The notes beneath the pieces were generated by a model, which saw only the letters and a program-made list of their open reading frames with translations, searched no databases and was not told the origin of the DNA. A stretch of DNA of 9,128 nucleotides, from NCBI GenBank assembly GCA_947497635.1, contig CANMHZ010000034.1, positions 1 to 9,128 on the forward strand. Direction: 5' to 3'. This document shows, in pieces, positions 1-6,288 of the stretch (the first letter of the stretch is position 1; every line of letters starts with the position of its first letter). Made by a program: the position numbers and the translations under genes. The DNA comes from Helicobacteraceae bacterium (GTDB lineage: Bacteria; Campylobacterota; Campylobacteria; Campylobacterales; Sulfurimonadaceae).

Positions 1-1
1 G

Positions 2-1285
2 CACTCGAAAATGACTCCGAAACAAAAAAAGGGGACGTTGGAAAAAATTGTCGATGGGAGTGCTCGGATTATCGCAGGGCCACGCTCGGCACTTTTTTTG
101 CCTATCGAAGATTTGGGGCTGATTGTTGTGGATGAGGAGCATGATGAGAGCTATAAATCTTCCTCCCGTCCCCGATATAATGCGCGAGATATGGCGATCT
201 ATACGGGGAAACTTTTAACAATTCCCGTTGTATTGGGGAGTGCTACCCCTAGTCTTTCTAGTTATGCCAAGATCCCTTATTTTCGTTTGCGTGGGGGGTA
301 TTACAGCTCCAAACGGACGTTTGTTTTTGAGCCTTCTATCGAGGCACTTACCCCTTTTATTGACGAGTCTATAGAAAATAATTTTAGAGGAGGGCATCAG
401 GGAATCGTTTTTATCCCTACGCGTGCTAATTTTAAAACGATGCTATGCGATAGTTGCGGCTATGTCATCGAGTGTCCGTTTTGCAGTGTCGGGATGTCGT
501 TGCATCGTAATTCTCGCGCCCTTAAATGTCATTATTGCAACTATACCGAAGTACTTCCCCGTCTTTGTCCGAAATGTCAAAGTGGACGATTAAGTACATC
601 ACGACTGGGGACAGCGGAAGCGGTGGAGCATTTTCAAAAGCGTTTTAGTGAACTGAAAATACAACAATTTGACCGCGATGTGATTACGACCCAAAACAAG
701 CTCACCAAAGTGCTCAAAGCGTTTAATAATCGTGAAATTGATCTATTGGTAGGAACTCAAATGCTCTCAAAGGGGCATGATTATCACGATATTGCCCTTG
801 CGGTGGTGATGGGGATTGATAATTTGCTGGGGCAAGGAGATTACCGTGCACGAGAGAAAGCCTTATCACTTCTCATCCAAATCGCAGGACGTAGCGGACG
901 AAAAAATGATTCTACCGTGATCGTGCAGAGTTTTAATGAGCACTTTTTTCGGCGGTTTTTAGAGGATTATGAGATGTTTTTAAAAGAGGAGTTGACTATT
1001 CGCCAAGGGCACTATCCACCTTACAAAAAACTGGCCCGTTTGTTGTTTGCCCATAAAAATGGTATCAAAGCCAAAGGGGAGATGGAAAAAGCCCTCGAGA
1101 TTCTGAAAACTCTCGCTATCGTAGAAATTATCGGTGCAGGTGTATCTCCTATTGAGAGAATTGCGGATAAATATCGATTTCAGATATTGCTACGAAGCGA
1201 ACAAAGTACCGATTTGATTCGTGCCATAAAACGGGTTAAAACACCCCTGTGTGAAATCGATATGGATCCTATAGAGTTTACGTAA
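2..1285 (+). CDS. priA: Primosomal protein N' (replication restart helicase PriA), 5'-truncated by the window edge
   Basis: PriA is a superfamily 2 DNA helicase that recognises stalled forks and reloads DnaB away from oriC. The reading frame is open from base 2, so the gene begins left of the window; the ATG at 11 is internal. Numbering from that ATG, the DEEH Walker B box is at 41-44 and the GSATP motif III at 76-80. Eight cysteines that bind two zinc ions lie at 146, 149, 155, 158, 173, 176, 186 and 189. Motif V (GTQMLSKGHD) is at 248-257 and motif VI (QIAGRSGR) at 290-297, followed by the C-terminal domain. The N-terminal DNA-binding domain and Walker A are missing; family length of about 600-730 residues implies roughly 190 or more residues outside. 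All visible motifs are intact, so the gene looks functional. The next gene starts 19 bp after the stop but seems to have its own promoter. Confidence 0.96.
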   Translation, partial: HSKMTPKQKKGTLEKIVDGSARIIAGPRSALFLPIEDLGLIVVDEEHDESYKSSSRPRYNARDMAIYTGKLLTIPVVLGSATPSLSSYAKIPYFRLRGGYYSSKRTFVFEPSIEALTPFIDESIENNFRGGHQGIVFIPTRANFKTMLCDSCGYVIECPFCSVGMSLHRNSRALKCHYCNYTEVLPRLCPKCQSGRLSTSRLGTAEAVEHFQKRFSELKIQQFDRDVITTQNKLTKVLKAFNNREIDLLVGTQMLSKGHDYHDIALAVVMGIDNLLGQGDYRAREKALSLLIQIAGRSGRKNDSTVIVQSFNEHFFRRFLEDYEMFLKEELTIRQGHYPPYKKLARLLFAHKNGIKAKGEMEKALEILKTLAIVEIIGAGVSPIERIADKYRFQILLRSEQSTDLIRAIKRVKTPLCEIDMDPIEFT

Positions 1286-1289
1286 TTCG

Positions 1290-1298
1290 TGATATAAT
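1290..1298 (+). promoter_or_regulatory. Extended -10 promoter element directly upstream of the 76-aa ORF
   Basis: The bases TGATATAAT form a perfect extended -10 box (TGn plus TATAAT at 1293-1298) in the short gap after priA. No convincing -35 box is visible at 16-18 bp spacing, which is usual for the main sigma factor of Campylobacterota. Transcription would be expected to start 6-8 bases downstream, at about 1305, which is the A of the next gene's ATG. This is the only obvious promoter for the run of genes from 1305 to comEC. It is predicted from sequence only. Confidence 0.6.
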
Positions 1299-1304
1299 CG
1301 TTTT

Positions 1305-1535
1305 ATGAGTAAATTAGAAGTTATGAAAGAATATATTGGTGCCTTGAGAACTTATTTGGGAATCTTGGGTGCTATGTTACTTGGGCTTGGCGCGGGGCTG
1401 TCTAAGTTAGTGCTCGATAATGAAATAGGTGTCTTATTTTGGATAGGTTGTTTCTTGTCGATTGTATTTATGTTTTTATTTTACTTGGTCGCCAAAGCGA
1501 TGCATAGAGATATAGAAAAATTGGAGGATTTATAA
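1305..1535 (+). CDS. Small two-helix inner membrane protein of unknown function (76 aa)
   Basis: I recognise no named family. The product has an amphipathic N-terminus (MSKLEVMKEYIGALRTYLG), a Gly/Ala/Leu-rich helix at about 15-36, a second hydrophobic helix at about 42-66 containing the segment FWIGCF, and a charged tail ending HRDIEKLEDL. This predicts a helical hairpin in the cytoplasmic membrane with both ends in the cytoplasm. There is no Shine-Dalgarno before the ATG at 1305 because a -10 box occupies that space, so the message may be leaderless. The in-frame ATG at 1323 is an alternative, but its AGAAG is only 2 bases away, which is too close. The stop codon touches the next small ORF, whose ribosome binding site lies within the last codons here. 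From memory, similar short proteins occur as hypotheticals in other Campylobacterota and gammaproteobacteria, which would need a search to confirm. Confidence 0.8.
   Translation: MSKLEVMKEYIGALRTYLGILGAMLLGLGAGLSKLVLDNEIGVLFWIGCFLSIVFMFLFYLVAKAMHRDIEKLEDL
1523..1527 (+). promoter_or_regulatory. Strong ribosome binding site for the 29-codon ORF
   Basis: GGAGG lies 8 bases before the ATG at 1536, embedded in the last codons of the 76-aa gene. It is the strongest Shine-Dalgarno in this run, and it serves a tiny ORF rather than ispG. This is the main reason to believe that the 29-codon frame is translated. Confidence 0.7.
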
Positions 1536-1625
1536 ATGAGTATCGAACTTATTGCTATGGGTGTGTTAGCATTAGGATTAGCAGCAATTATGACATATGG
1601 GGTTTATGGCGTTATTAAAGAATGA
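1536..1625 (+). CDS. 29-aa single-helix membrane microprotein, translationally coupled to ispG
   Basis: This ORF is below usual gene-finder size limits. Its product begins [14 protein letters not shown] and ends YGVIKE: one hydrophobic Gly/Ala-rich helix at about residues 4-25 with a short charged tail, so it should insert in the inner membrane. Support comes from three sequence facts. A strong GGAGG sits 8 bases upstream. The ATG directly abuts the stop of the 76-aa gene. Its TGA overlaps the ispG ATG as ATGA at 1622-1625. It may be a partner of the two-helix protein just before it, a leader peptide that controls ispG translation, or both. Size and hydrophobicity also resemble type I toxin peptides such as TisB, but position inside an operon with a strong RBS argues against that. 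No homologue is known to me. Confidence 0.68.
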   Translation: MSIELIAMGVLALGLAAIMTYGVYGVIKE

Positions 1626-2683
1626 TAACACGCTACCCCACCAAAAAAATTTACGTCGGAAATGTTGCCATTGGCGGAGATGCCCCTATTTCTGTTCAGT
1701 CAATGACTTATTCACGCACTGCTGATGTTGCTGCAACGGTTGAGCAGATCAATCGTCTCCATTTTGCAGGGTGTGATATCGTTCGTGTGGCGGTTCCTGA
1801 TGAGGAAGATGCACGTGCGCTTAAAGCGATCAAAGAACAAATCTCTCTCCCTCTCGTTGCTGATATCCATTTTAACTACAAACTTGCCCTTATCGCGGCG
1901 GAGGTGGTTGATTGTATCCGTTTTAACCCCGGAAATATCGGTGAAAAATCCCGTATACGGGAGATTGTCAAGGCGTGTCAAGAACGTCATATCCCTATTC
2001 GTATCGGTGTCAATGCGGGAAGTTTGGAAAAAGAGTTTGAACAGCGTTACGGTCAGTCGGCTGAGGGGATGGTGGCCTCGGCGGAGTACAATATCAAGTT
2101 TCTTGAAGATCTCGGATTTACCGATATTAAAGTCTCTCTCAAGGCTAGTGATGTCCAGCGTACCGTTGAAGCTTATCGGATGTTACGACCGAAAAATAAT
2201 TATCCATTTCATTTGGGTGTGACGGAAGCAGGGACGATTTTTCATGCGACGATTAAAAGCGCTATCGGTCTTGGGGCACTGCTTCTTGATGGTATTGGTG
2301 ATACGATGCGCATCTCTATTACGGGAGAGCTTGAAGAAGAGATCAAAGTGGGGCGTGCTATTCTCAAAGATAGTGGCGTAGCACGTGAGGGGGTGAATAT
2401 CATCTCCTGTCCGACGTGCGGACGCATTGAAGCTGATTTGGTCACTGCCGTTGCGGTGATCGAAGAGCGGACGAAGCACATCAAAAAACCGCTTGATTTA
2501 TCGGTAATGGGGTGTGTTGTCAATGCTATCGGGGAAGCAAAACACGCCGATGTGGCTATTGCGTATGGCAAAGGTTCAGGGCTTGTTATGGTGAGAGGTG
2601 AGGTAGTTGCACGTTTGAGTGAAGATGCTCTTGTGGATCGTTTTGTCGAAGAGGTTGAGAAAATGGCGGCAGTGGAAGATTAA
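1622..2683 (+). CDS. ispG: 4-hydroxy-3-methylbut-2-en-1-yl diphosphate synthase (IspG/GcpE)
   Basis: IspG is the penultimate enzyme of the MEP isoprenoid pathway. It reductively converts MEcPP to HMBPP with a [4Fe-4S] cluster, taking electrons from flavodoxin or ferredoxin in the cytoplasm. The N-terminal TIM-barrel domain opens with [20 protein letters not shown] and VQSMT and includes [11 protein letters not shown] at 79-89. The C-terminal cluster domain carries Cys263, Cys266 (CPTCGR) and Cys298 ([15 protein letters not shown]), with the conserved Glu305 that ligates the fourth iron. The 353-aa length is that of the compact bacterial two-domain form, and no residue is missing. The start at 1622 gives the expected N-terminus. 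No Shine-Dalgarno of its own is evident, so translation probably depends on the overlapping 29-codon ORF. The TAA overlaps the dnaB ATG by one base. Isoprenoids feed undecaprenyl phosphate and quinone synthesis. Confidence 0.97.
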   Translation: MITRYPTKKIYVGNVAIGGDAPISVQSMTYSRTADVAATVEQINRLHFAGCDIVRVAVPDEEDARALKAIKEQISLPLVADIHFNYKLALIAAEVVDCIRFNPGNIGEKSRIREIVKACQERHIPIRIGVNAGSLEKEFEQRYGQSAEGMVASAEYNIKFLEDLGFTDIKVSLKASDVQRTVEAYRMLRPKNNYPFHLGVTEAGTIFHATIKSAIGLGALLLDGIGDTMRISITGELEEEIKVGRAILKDSGVAREGVNIISCPTCGRIEADLVTAVAVIEERTKHIKKPLDLSVMGCVVNAIGEAKHADVAIAYGKGSGLVMVRGEVVARLSEDALVDRFVEEVEKMAAVED

Positions 2684-4143
2684 TGGAGGAATCGTTATAC
2701 AATTTATCCTTTGAGCGTTCGGTTCTTAGTTCTATTATTTTTGACCCTGCTGAGTTTGATGAGTTTGAAGCCGTCCTCAATGCAGAAGATTTTTATCTCG
2801 CAGCTCACCAAGAAATTTACCGTGCTATGGTCTCTCTCTCACACCGAGATCTCCCTATTGATGAAGAGTTTATCAAAAAAGAGCTCAGTGGAAAGCAGAA
2901 GTTCGATGAGCGGGTATTGGTCGATATTCTCACCGCTAATCCTATCTCAAACACGACCGCCTACGTCCAAGAGATCAAAGACAAAGCAATTAAGCGCCAT
3001 CTTCTTACCCTCACAACAGAGATCAAGCGGGTAACCCTCGAAGAGAATCTAAACGGCAGTGATGTTGTCGATTTGGTCGAAAAAAAGCTGTATGAGATTA
3101 CCCAAAATTCCCAATCAAATGATTTTAAAGATGCTGTGAAAATTACCGATGACACGATGGCATACATCGAAGAGATGCGTGAGCGTGGTGATGCAGTTTT
3201 AGTCGGTGTTGATACGGGGTATGCCGAACTCAACAAAATGACGACAGGATTTGGTAAAGGGGATTTGGTTATCGTAGCCGCTCGTCCTGCGATGGGGAAA
3301 ACAAGTTTTGCCCTCAATATGGTTCAAAATCTCATCGAAAAAGGGAAAGGGGTTGCGTTCTTCTCTCTGGAGATGCCAGCGGAACAACTGATGTTACGGC
3401 TTCTTAGTGTTCAAACCTCGATACAGCTACAACGGTTGCGTTTGGGAGATTTTAATCCTGAGGAGTACAAACGACTCAATGATGCGGTGGACAAGATGCG
3501 TCATTCCAAGCTCTTCGTCGATGATCACGGTTCGATTAATATCCATCAACTGCGCTCTAAACTTCGTAAGCTCAAAAGTCGTCATCCTGAAATAGAACTT
3601 GCCGTTATCGATTACCTCCAAATTATGAATGGTACGGGGGGGAAAGATCGTCACCTTGAGGTCAGTGAGATTTCACGGGGGTTGAAAATGCTTGCACGTG
3701 AGCTTGAAATTCCCATTGTTGCCCTTTCTCAGCTCAACCGTAGTCTTGAATCGCGCTCGGATAAGCGTCCGATGCTCAGTGATATTCGTGAGTCGGGTTC
3801 GATTGAGCAAGATGCCGATATTATCCTCTTTGTCTATCGTAATGATGTCTATCTCTACAAAGAGGAAAAAGAGCGGGAAAAAGAGGCAATTTCGGCAGGG
3901 AAAGAGTTTATCTCCAAGTACGTCGAAAAAGAGGAAGAAGAAGCGGAGATCATCATTGGTAAACAGCGTAATGGTCCAACGGGACACGTAAAACTTGTGT
4001 TTCAAAAGAAATTCACCCGTTTCGTCGATAAGCCAACGTTTGGAGCGGCACAGATTGTGTATGAGAGTATTGATATGAAAAGTGCCACGATGAATATGGA
4101 TGACAGCATGAGTTCAGGGAACATCTCTATGCCGATTATTTAG
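2683..4143 (+). CDS. dnaB: Replicative DNA helicase DnaB
   Basis: DnaB is the hexameric 5'-3' helicase that unwinds the replication fork and recruits DnaG primase. The 486-aa product has the N-terminal helical domain (about 5-105), a linker helix region (about 150-175) and the RecA-like motor domain from about 178. Visible motifs are Walker A ARPAMGKTS at 200-208, the catalytic Glu in FSLEMP (Glu230), Walker B AVIDYLQIM with Asp310, ALSQLNR at 347-353, and the arginine-finger segment KQRNGPTG at 427-434. A highly charged Lys/Glu-rich insertion lies at about 393-421, between the YRNDVYLY strand and the arginine finger; I recall a similar insertion in Helicobacter DnaB. There is no intein at the Walker A site. 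The ATG overlaps the ispG stop as TAATG, preceded by a modest GGAAGA. No helicase loader gene is present in the window. Confidence 0.97.
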   Translation: MEESLYNLSFERSVLSSIIFDPAEFDEFEAVLNAEDFYLAAHQEIYRAMVSLSHRDLPIDEEFIKKELSGKQKFDERVLVDILTANPISNTTAYVQEIKDKAIKRHLLTLTTEIKRVTLEENLNGSDVVDLVEKKLYEITQNSQSNDFKDAVKITDDTMAYIEEMRERGDAVLVGVDTGYAELNKMTTGFGKGDLVIVAARPAMGKTSFALNMVQNLIEKGKGVAFFSLEMPAEQLMLRLLSVQTSIQLQRLRLGDFNPEEYKRLNDAVDKMRHSKLFVDDHGSINIHQLRSKLRKLKSRHPEIELAVIDYLQIMNGTGGKDRHLEVSEISRGLKMLARELEIPIVALSQLNRSLESRSDKRPMLSDIRESGSIEQDADIILFVYRNDVYLYKEEKEREKEAISAGKEFISKYVEKEEEEAEIIIGKQRNGPTGHVKLVFQKKFTRFVDKPTFGAAQIVYESIDMKSATMNMDDSMSSGNISMPII

Positions 4144-4166
4144 GTTTATTCGTTCGTCTGCTCTCG

Positions 4167-4188
4167 TTCCCAAGCTCCAGCTTGGGAA
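4167..4188 (+). repeat. Left hairpin of the nested palindrome
   Basis: TTCCCAAGCT and AGCTTGGGAA form a perfect 10-bp stem around the loop CC. In RNA this would be a very stable hairpin. It begins 24 bases after the dnaB stop, so it could protect the 3' end of the upstream message from exonucleases, as REP hairpins do in enterobacteria (inference). Confidence 0.85.
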
Positions 4189-4225
4189 TGCAGACTTATA
4201 GCATATGCTTGAGTTGCAGTATACA

Positions 4226-4247
4226 CTCCCAAGCTGGAGCTTGGGAG
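4226..4247 (+). repeat. Right hairpin of the nested palindrome
   Basis: CTCCCAAGCT and AGCTTGGGAG form a perfect 10-bp stem around the loop GG, the complement of the left hairpin's loop. Relative to the left hairpin the outermost pairs have changed from TT/AA to CT/AG, and both strands of each stem changed together. This points to selection or copying that preserves pairing. The hairpin ends 9 bases before the probable comEC ribosome binding site at 4257-4261. Confidence 0.85.
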
Positions 4248-4266
4248 CGAGATAAAAAGGGCTTTG

Positions 4267-5532
4267 ATGAGCAAACTCGAACGTATTGAGCTTTTTGATC
4301 GACGTAGCGGTTCTTTTTTTGTCCTATTTCTTCTCATTATCGCTTCTCTCTCCCTTGCCTACGAATATTTCCAATTTACCAAACTCAAAACTTTTGATGA
4401 TCCTCTCGTACGTGTTGAAGTGGTGGCTCAAGAGATAAAACTTATTCGAGATAAACCAAAAACGTCGATGAAGTTGCAGTTGGAAAATGGCGCATTGTGT
4501 CGTTGTGTGATGAGCCCTTATTTACGTAATCTTCGTGGGCGTGAGCTGTTGGTGGAGCTTCAGGTGAAAAACGTTACTTTTTTGGATTTTCTCAAGGGGT
4601 TTCGTGCGAAGGGGGAGATTTATGAGGTCTATCCCCCTTTGAGTCTCAAAGAGAAGTGGTATCGTGCCATTGCTTCAGGACATGAGAATCAACGGATGAA
4701 AGAGCTTTACGGAGGATTGTTTGTGGCGACTCCTATGTCCCAAGATTTTCAGGAGCTTATTGGGGCGATGGGTCTTAGTCCTGCCCTCTCTATTAGTGGC
4801 TATCATTTCGGGATTTTGAGTATTATTGCCTATTTCTTATTTCGTCGTCCTTATCGTTGGTTACACAATCGCTACTTTCCCTATCGGCATGGAAATCGTG
4901 ATCTCTCTTTGGTCGTTATCGGGCTTCTTTTTGCGTATTTGGTGATTTTGGAGTTTAATCCTGCGATGGTGCGCTCCTTTGGGATGATCATGGTGGGGTA
5001 TTGGCTCTATGATCGGGGCGTTAAAATCATCTCGGTTCAAACCTTGCTTATTGCGGTGGGGCTTCTTCTTGCTTTTTTTCCACGCTTATTTTTCTCTTTA
5101 TCATTTTGGTTCTCGACGTTTGGGGTGCTTTCTATCTTTGTTTTCGTTCGTTATTATGGAGAGTGGAAGCCATGGCAAATATTTTTGGCATTAAATTTTT
5201 GGTGTTACGGGGCGATGCTTCCTATTTCATTGGCAATTTTTGGGACATTTGGGTGGTGGCATATTGGTTCTATCCCCCTCTCGCTACTTTTTAATATTTA
5301 TTATCCTACGGTACTCGCACTTCATTTTTTCACACCGTGGGGGGATCTTTTTGACCCCTATTTATTGAAGATGTTTGAGATGGGGGATATTCATCGTGTA
5401 TTTATCCCAATATGGATGGGAATTGCCAGCGTCGTTTTGGCGATGATGGCTATGCGGTGGCAATGGGCATTTTGGAGTTTAGGCGCTCTTGGAATCTGTA
5501 CGTTGTTGAGCGCTGTGTATCAAATAGCATAG
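4267..5532 (+). CDS. comEC: ComEC/Rec2-family DNA uptake channel, short epsilonproteobacterial form
   Basis: ComEC forms the inner-membrane channel that takes up single-stranded DNA during natural transformation. The 421-aa product has an N-terminal membrane helix (about 16-33), an OB-like soluble region (about 45-125), and then the multi-helix Competence domain from about 165 to the end. Signature segments are LSISGYHFGI at 174-183 (family form LxISGLHxG) and NPAMVRSFGM at 231-240. The C-terminal beta-lactamase-like nuclease domain of Bacillus or Neisseria ComEC is absent, as I recall for Helicobacter ComE3 of about 437 aa. I chose ATG 4267 over TTG 4264 because AAGGG at 4257-4261 sits 5 bases upstream of it. 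The gene follows dnaB in the same direction across a repeat element; the dnaB/comE3 adjacency also exists in Helicobacter, from memory. The 3' end overlaps the convergent yihY gene by 54 bp. Confidence 0.88.
   Translation: MSKLERIELFDRRSGSFFVLFLLIIASLSLAYEYFQFTKLKTFDDPLVRVEVVAQEIKLIRDKPKTSMKLQLENGALCRCVMSPYLRNLRGRELLVELQVKNVTFLDFLKGFRAKGEIYEVYPPLSLKEKWYRAIASGHENQRMKELYGGLFVATPMSQDFQELIGAMGLSPALSISGYHFGILSIIAYFLFRRPYRWLHNRYFPYRHGNRDLSLVVIGLLFAYLVILEFNPAMVRSFGMIMVGYWLYDRGVKIISVQTLLIAVGLLLAFFPRLFFSLSFWFSTFGVLSIFVFVRYYGEWKPWQIFLALNFWCYGAMLPISLAIFGTFGWWHIGSIPLSLLFNIYYPTVLALHFFTPWGDLFDPYLLKMFEMGDIHRVFIPIWMGIASVVLAMMAMRWQWAFWSLGALGICTLLSAVYQIA
5479..5532. other. 54-bp tail-to-tail overlap of comEC and yihY
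   Basis: Both genes read through this stretch in opposite directions: comEC to its TAG at 5530-5532 and yihY to its TAA at 5479-5481. No intergenic space remains for a bidirectional terminator. Any terminator would have to lie inside coding sequence, and RNA polymerases from both operons may meet here. A weak inverted repeat GCGCTC/GAGCGC (5483-5488 and 5508-5513) has a 19-base loop and no T-run. Confidence 0.85.
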
Positions 5533-6288
5533 TTTCATCCCATAAATGACGATAATCCACGAAACATAAATCCATAAAAAGAAAAAGATAAGGGCAGAGA
5601 ATGAGCCGTACATTGTGGCATATGTTTTGTTATAAAAGACATATTGGACAAAACTGTTCTTTGCCACGCCCCACACCAAAGCAACAACAAACGAACTGAT
5701 TGCTGCTGCTTTGGGGGAGACATTGGCATTGACGGCAATTTTGTAGATCAAGAAGAAAATCCCCCAAAGAAGTAAAAAGGGGAAGATAGAGAGGGCGTTT
5801 AGGGCAAATCCTGTGATATTGGTTTGGAGATATGCTTTGAGACTCATAGAAGCGATAAGGACGATAGGAGTGAGGGTAATAAGCGTCCAATAGGTGGTAA
5901 TAGAGTCCCAAATTCCACGTTTGGATGTTTTGAATATTTTTTGGACGATGTATTCGAAGTTTTGAAAGAAGAGCAACGAGGAGACAATCATTGTACTAAA
6001 TCCGATGGCTCCGAGTTTCACCGAATTTTTGGAGAAAGACTCGAAATACTCCGCAATTGCTGCCGTTTGAACGGGCATAATATTATCAAAAATAAAAAGT
6101 TGAATCTTCGTATATTGTGCTTCAAAAACAGGAACGTTGGCGATAAGACTGAGTGATATAATGAGCAATGGTACGACAGTAAAAATCGTATAAAAGCTGA
6201 GGCTAGAGGCATAAACCGTAATATCTTGATCAAACATCATCAAGACAAAACGCTTTCCCTTTTGCCAAATCACTTTTAATTTTTTCAA
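5479..6288 (-). CDS. yihY: YihY/BrkB-family inner membrane protein (formerly annotated ribonuclease BN)
   Basis: The 269-aa product is a polytopic membrane protein of the YihY/UPF0761 family. Its biochemical role is not settled, and the old ribonuclease BN label is generally regarded as a misannotation. Hydrophobic helices lie at about 27-50, 92-113, 133-152, 165-186, 195-215 and 230-257. Family segments are LSFYTIFTVVPLL at 30-42 and YGSFSALIFFFLWIY at 227-241. The start is a TTG at 6286-6288 immediately after the glcD stop (TAATTG), giving MKKLKVIWQKGKRF. GGGA about 10 bases upstream is a weak ribosome site, so translation is probably coupled to glcD. A GTG at codon 6 is a less likely start. 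The last 17 codons and the stop overlap the end of comEC on the other strand. Confidence 0.88.
   Translation of the reverse strand: MKKLKVIWQKGKRFVLMMFDQDITVYASSLSFYTIFTVVPLLIISLSLIANVPVFEAQYTKIQLFIFDNIMPVQTAAIAEYFESFSKNSVKLGAIGFSTMIVSSLLFFQNFEYIVQKIFKTSKRGIWDSITTYWTLITLTPIVLIASMSLKAYLQTNITGFALNALSIFPFLLLWGIFFLIYKIAVNANVSPKAAAISSFVVALVWGVAKNSFVQYVFYNKTYATMYGSFSALIFFFLWIYVSWIIVIYGMKLCYLIHSAQQRTDSKSA

Larger units (their letters stand above)
4162..4252 (+). repeat. Nested imperfect palindrome, REP/MITE-like, between dnaB and comEC
   Basis: Bases 4163-4186 pair with 4228-4251 in an inverted repeat of 24 positions with a single T/G mismatch; T4162 and A4252 add one more pair. Each arm is itself a perfect hairpin with a 10-bp stem and a 2-base loop, at 4167-4188 (loop CC) and 4226-4247 (loop GG). 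The centre carries the palindrome AGCATATGCT at 4200-4209. The DNA could therefore form either two small hairpins or one long cruciform, since the loops are complementary. I see no flanking direct repeat and no coding capacity. The arm sequence CCCAAGCTCCAGCTTGGG resembles, from memory, interspersed repeats seen in many unrelated bacterial genomes. No T-run follows either hairpin on either strand, so it is not a standard intrinsic terminator. Its effect on comEC expression is unknown. Confidence 0.85.

Noticed and set aside
11..13. ATG at 11 as the true priA start
   Set aside because: The frame is open upstream to the window edge with family-like residues (HSK before MTP), and the N-terminal half of PriA would be missing.
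1725..2222. 165-codon plus-strand ORF inside ispG
   Set aside because: It is a +1 shadow frame of ispG, rich in Ser, Leu and Arg without domain features, and ispG is complete and intact across it.
4163..4251. Palindrome as an intrinsic terminator after dnaB
   Set aside because: Neither hairpin is followed by a run of T on either strand; the right arm is followed by CGAGATAAAAAGG. It fits a repeat element better.
4314..4320. Run of seven T near the comEC start as a phase-variable tract
   Set aside because: The tract is short, falls in a hydrophobic segment (Phe-Phe-Val), and similar T7 runs occur in priA and in the 8533-8539 promoter region. Nothing suggests slippage.
5483..5513. Inverted repeat GCGCTC/GAGCGC at the comEC/yihY junction as a bidirectional terminator
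   Set aside because: The stem is only 6 bp with a 19-base loop and no adjacent T-run, and it lies within coding sequence of both genes. It is likely chance.
5824..6156. 110-codon plus-strand ORF antisense to yihY
   Set aside because: It lacks a ribosome site and any recognisable motif; the yihY frame explains the region.
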